From Cladocopium goreaui (Eukaryota; Sar; Dinophyceae; Suessiales; Symbiodiniaceae): a DNA stretch of 64,000 nt. The position numbers and the translations under genes are program-made. Shown piece by piece: positions 60,993 to 64,000 of this stretch (the first letter of the stretch is position 1; the number at the start of each line of letters is the position of its first letter). A model generated the notes under the pieces. The model saw only the letters and a program-made list of their open reading frames with translations, made no database searches and was not told the origin of the DNA. The stretch spans positions 742,735-806,734 of the forward strand of contig CAMXCT020000902.1 in assembly GCA_947184155.2 (NCBI GenBank), in the 5' to 3' direction.

Positions 60993-61822
60993 AGACGTTG
61001 CGTTGTATAAGTTGTGTTGCACAAAGCTTGCAACTTATGCCAGCTGCTGCAGAATTGCAACCCAGCTGACCCGGAGAAATGTGAAGAGAAAAATTAGAGA
61101 GTACATGTGAATACAGTATGTAGAGAATAGTGACCAATTATTATTGAAATTGGTCAAATTGGCACAACCCCTGCTAATCAGCTGGTTGTTTTTGCATCCC
61201 GGGTTAACATTATGGGATTCTTGGAGTGGGCGAGCTTCTTCCGGATTCCTGTCATGTGCTGGGAATAATTCGCTTGGTTTATGAAAACATATTTGTTGTG
61301 GTTCATCGCTTTGTGCTGTGTGTTCATTTAAGATTCACACTTGATGATTACCCTTTGAGTACCATGGCAATGGAAAACCCCCATGTATAGATGATGCTCC
61401 CGTTTCATAGGGCCATAGGGCCTAGATTTCCATGGATTTCCCACAAAAAATCCCCCATTCCCAGCCACAAAGCCATGTCAAGGGCCTGGCTTTCTCCTTG
61501 CTACCTACGAGTCCTCCGATGTGGCATTGTGGGACATGTCACCCGGCTGCGGCACTCGGCCGCTATGGTTTTCAGGGCCCCTACCGCTGAAGTGTTCGGC
61601 CCAATATGAATGTGTGTGTGAAAATGAGGTATACTCCCAATTAGTCTTAAATTGTTATTATGAGCTGTAATGGTTCGGGAAGGCCATTCCCCTTTTTCCC
61701 GAATGCGTAGCGAAGGGTTCCCGTTTATAGTTGGGGGTCTGGGGGTTGGACCTTTGTTCGCCGCCAGTTGGTCAGCGCGTCGTTTTCGCGTCGTTTTCGC
61801 GTCGTTTTTCGCGTCGTTAATT
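60993..61822. other. No confident gene
   Basis: Minus-strand frame 61501-61845 and plus-strand frame 61391-61609 overlap without distinguishing features. GCGTCGTTTTCGCGTCGTTT at 61787-61818 is a short GTCGTTTTCGC repeat just before the satellite. Confidence 0.35.
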
Positions 61823-61824
61823 CG

Positions 61825-63812
61825 GTGTCTATAGGGAAGCTGCAAAACCGCGTGTCTTTTGCGACGTAGATGTCGCAGTGTCTATAGGGGAAGCTGCAAA
61901 ACCTCGTGTTTTTTGCAACGTAGATGTCGCAGTGTCTATAGGGGAAGCTCCAAAACCTCGTGTTTTTTGCAACGTAGATGTCGCAGTGTCTATAGGGGAA
62001 GCTGCAAAACCTCGTGTCTTTTGCGACGTAGATGTCGCAGTGTCTATAGGGGAAGCTGCAAAACCTCGTGTTTTTTGCTACGTAGATGTAGCAGTGTCTA
62101 TAGGGGAAGCTTCAAAACCTCGTGTGTTTTGCAACGTAGATGTCGCAGTGTCTATAGGGGAAGCTGCAAAACCTCGTGTTTTTTGCTCCGTAGATGTCGC
62201 AGTGTCTATAGGGGAAGCTGCAATACCTCGCGTGTTTTGCGACGTAGCTGTCGCAGTGTCTATAGGGGAAGCTGCAAAACCTCCTGTTTTTTGCTACGTA
62301 GATGTAGCAGTGTCTATAGGGGAAGCTGCAAAACCTCGTGTTTTTTGCTACGTAGATGTAGCAGTGTCTATAGGGGAAGCTGCAAAGCCTCGTGTGTTTT
62401 GCAACGTAGATGTCGCAGTGTCTATAGGGGAAGCTGCAAAACCTCGTGTATTTTGCTACGTAGCTGTCGCAGTGTCTATAGGGGAAGCTGCAAAACCTCG
62501 TGTTTTTTTTTTACGTGGATGTCGCAGTGTCTATAGGGGAAGCTGCAAAATCTCGTGTTTTTTGCTCCGTAGATGTCGCAGTGTCTATAAGGTAAGCTGC
62601 AAAACCTCGTGCGTTTTGCTACGTAGCTGTCGCAGTGTCTATAGGGGAAGCTGCAAAACCTCGTGATTTTTGCTGCGTAGATGTCGCAGTGTCTATAGGG
62701 GAAGGTTCAAAACCTCCTGTTTTTTTGCTACGTAGATGTAGCAGTGTCTATAGGGGAAGCTGCAAAACCTCGTGTGTTTTGCTACGTAGATGTCGCAGTG
62801 TCTATAGGGGAAGCTGCAAAACCTCGTGTTTTTTGCAACGTAGATGTCGCAGTGTCAATAAGGGAAGCTGCAAAACCTCGTGCGTTTTGCTACGTAGCTG
62901 TCGCAGTGTCTATAGGGGAAGCTGCAAAACCTCGTGATTTTTGCTGCGTAGATGTCGCAGTGTCTATAGGGGAAGCTGCAATAACTCGCGTGTTTTGCTA
63001 CGTAGCTGTCGCAGTGTCTATAGGGGAAGCTGCAAAACCTCGTTTTTTTTTACGTAGATGTCGCAGTGTCTATAGGGGAAGCTACAAAAACCTCGTGTTT
63101 TTTGCTACGTAGATGTAGTAGTGTCTATAGGGGAAGCTGCAAAACCTCGTGTTTTTTGCTACGTAGATGTCGCAGTGTCTATAGGGGAAGCTGCAAAACC
63201 TCGTGTTTTTTGCTACGTAGATGTAGCAGTGTCTATAGGGGAAGCTTCAAAACCTCGTGTGTTTTGCAACGTAGATGTCGCAGTGTCTATAGGGGAAGCT
63301 GCAAAACCTCGTGTTTTTTGCTCCGTAGATGTCGCAGTGTCTATAGGGGAAGCTCCAAAACCTCGTGTTTTTTGCAACGTAGATGTCGCAGTGTCTATAG
63401 GGGAAGCTGCAAAACCTCGTGTCTTTTGCGACGTAGATGTAGCAGTGTCTATAGGGGAAGCTGCAAAACCTCGTGTTTTTTGCTACGTAGATGTAGCAGT
63501 GTCTATAGGGGAAGCTGCAAAGCCTCGTGTGTTTTGCAACGTAGATGTCGCAGTGTCTATAGGGGAAGCTGCAAAACCTCGTGTTTTTTGCTCCGTAGAT
63601 GTAGCAGTGTCTATAGGGGAAGCTGCAAAATCTCGTGTTTTTTGCTCCGTAGATGTCGCAGTGTCTATAGGGGAAGCTGCAATACCTCGCGTGTTTTGCT
63701 ACGTAGCTGTCGCAGTGTCTATAGGGGAAGCTGCAAAACCTCGTGTTTTTTTTTACGTAGATGTAGCAGTGTCTATAGGGGAAGCTGCAACACCTCGTGT
63801 TTTTTGCTACGC
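61825..63812 (+). repeat. 54 bp satellite, about 37 copies
   Basis: Unit GTGTCTATAGGGGAAGCTGC followed by AAAACCTCGTGTTTTTTGC(A/T)ACGTAGATGTCGCA. 54 bp is 18 codons, so several frames on both strands stay open for hundreds of bases (peptides such as DVAVSIGEAAKPRVFC). Variants (GCAACG, GCTACG, GCTCCG; CTTCAAAAC; TGTAGCAG) recur in the same order at about 61.95-62.2 kb and 63.1-63.5 kb, indicating a higher-order duplication. Confidence 0.97.
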
Positions 63813-63813
63813 A

Positions 63814-64000
63814 CAGTAGTACTTGGAAGTAGTTTGTGCGAGCTTTGTAGTACACAGTAGTACTGGGAACGACTTTGTGCAAGCTTTGTAGTACAAAGTA
63901 GTACTGGGAACGTGTTTGTGCCAGTTTTGTCGTACAAAGTAGTACTGGGAACGACTTTGTGCAAGCTTTGTAGTAAAAAGTGGTACTGGGAAGTGCTTTG
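63814..64000 (+). repeat. 41 bp tandem repeat, continues past window
   Basis: Unit AGTAGTACTGGGAACGACTT then TGTGCAAGCTTTGTAGTACAA, at least four copies, directly joined to the 54 bp satellite. Confidence 0.92.

Noticed and set aside
61825-63812. CRISPR-like array
   Set aside because: Units are contiguous 54 bp tandem copies with no unique spacers, in a eukaryotic context; it is a satellite.
1-64000. Organelle or bacterial origin, tRNA and rRNA genes
   Set aside because: No cloverleaf, rRNA core or dense one-frame gene packing was found; splice-bounded exons and LTR/MITE elements indicate nuclear DNA.

Overview
This window looks like nuclear DNA of a dinoflagellate, most likely a Symbiodiniaceae-type alga. 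The evidence is: short coding islands separated by long repeat-rich stretches; introns whose boundaries only keep the reading frame if they start with GC or GA as well as GT; a repeated Trp/Cys-rich domain that I know from dinoflagellate protein predictions; and a Copia element of the type seen in those genomes. I see no bacterial operons, Shine-Dalgarno sites, tRNA, rRNA or CRISPR. Most large uninterrupted reading frames here are repeat translations. The real genes had to be pieced together from exons by eye, so exon ends are approximate unless stated.

Layout. 1-4.7 kb: related minus-strand coding blocks (1-170, 1533-2045, 2221-2943, 3378-4380) separated by arrays of an 18-20 bp motif. 4.9-8.2 kb: a plus-strand protein with a Tpt1/KptA-like (RNA 2'-phosphotransferase) domain and a zinc ribbon, split by one frame change. 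9.5-26.6 kb: a many-exon plus-strand gene with a YVGxGxG-type module, a membrane segment, Val/Pro-rich stretches and repeated Trp/Cys-rich domains, ending in a Gly/Ala- then His-rich tail. Its introns are full of small inverted-repeat elements (MITEs), microsatellites and a 670 bp GATA tract. 28-34 kb: exons of further plus-strand genes, including a well-phased three-exon set at 30.3-30.8 kb and a WD40-like exon. 34.45-43.53 kb: a Copia-class LTR retrotransposon with two identical 172 bp LTRs, inserted into a MITE. It carries gag, protease, a methyltransferase-like domain, integrase, reverse transcriptase and RNase H. 44.5-48.4 kb: scattered plus-strand exons. 48.9-50.5 kb: a 1.6 kb element with 587 bp terminal inverted repeats and an 8 bp target duplication. 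About 52-56.5 kb: exons of an MBOAT acyltransferase (Gup1/HHAT-like). 57-59.7 kb: further exons, including a secreted-protein start. 59.9-64 kb: three to five blocks of tandem repeat, including about 37 copies of a 54 bp unit.

The genes do not form a pathway. The main themes are eukaryotic genes with small exons on one strand across most of the window, and dense recent mobile-element activity. At least eleven full-length copies of one MITE family sit mostly in introns.
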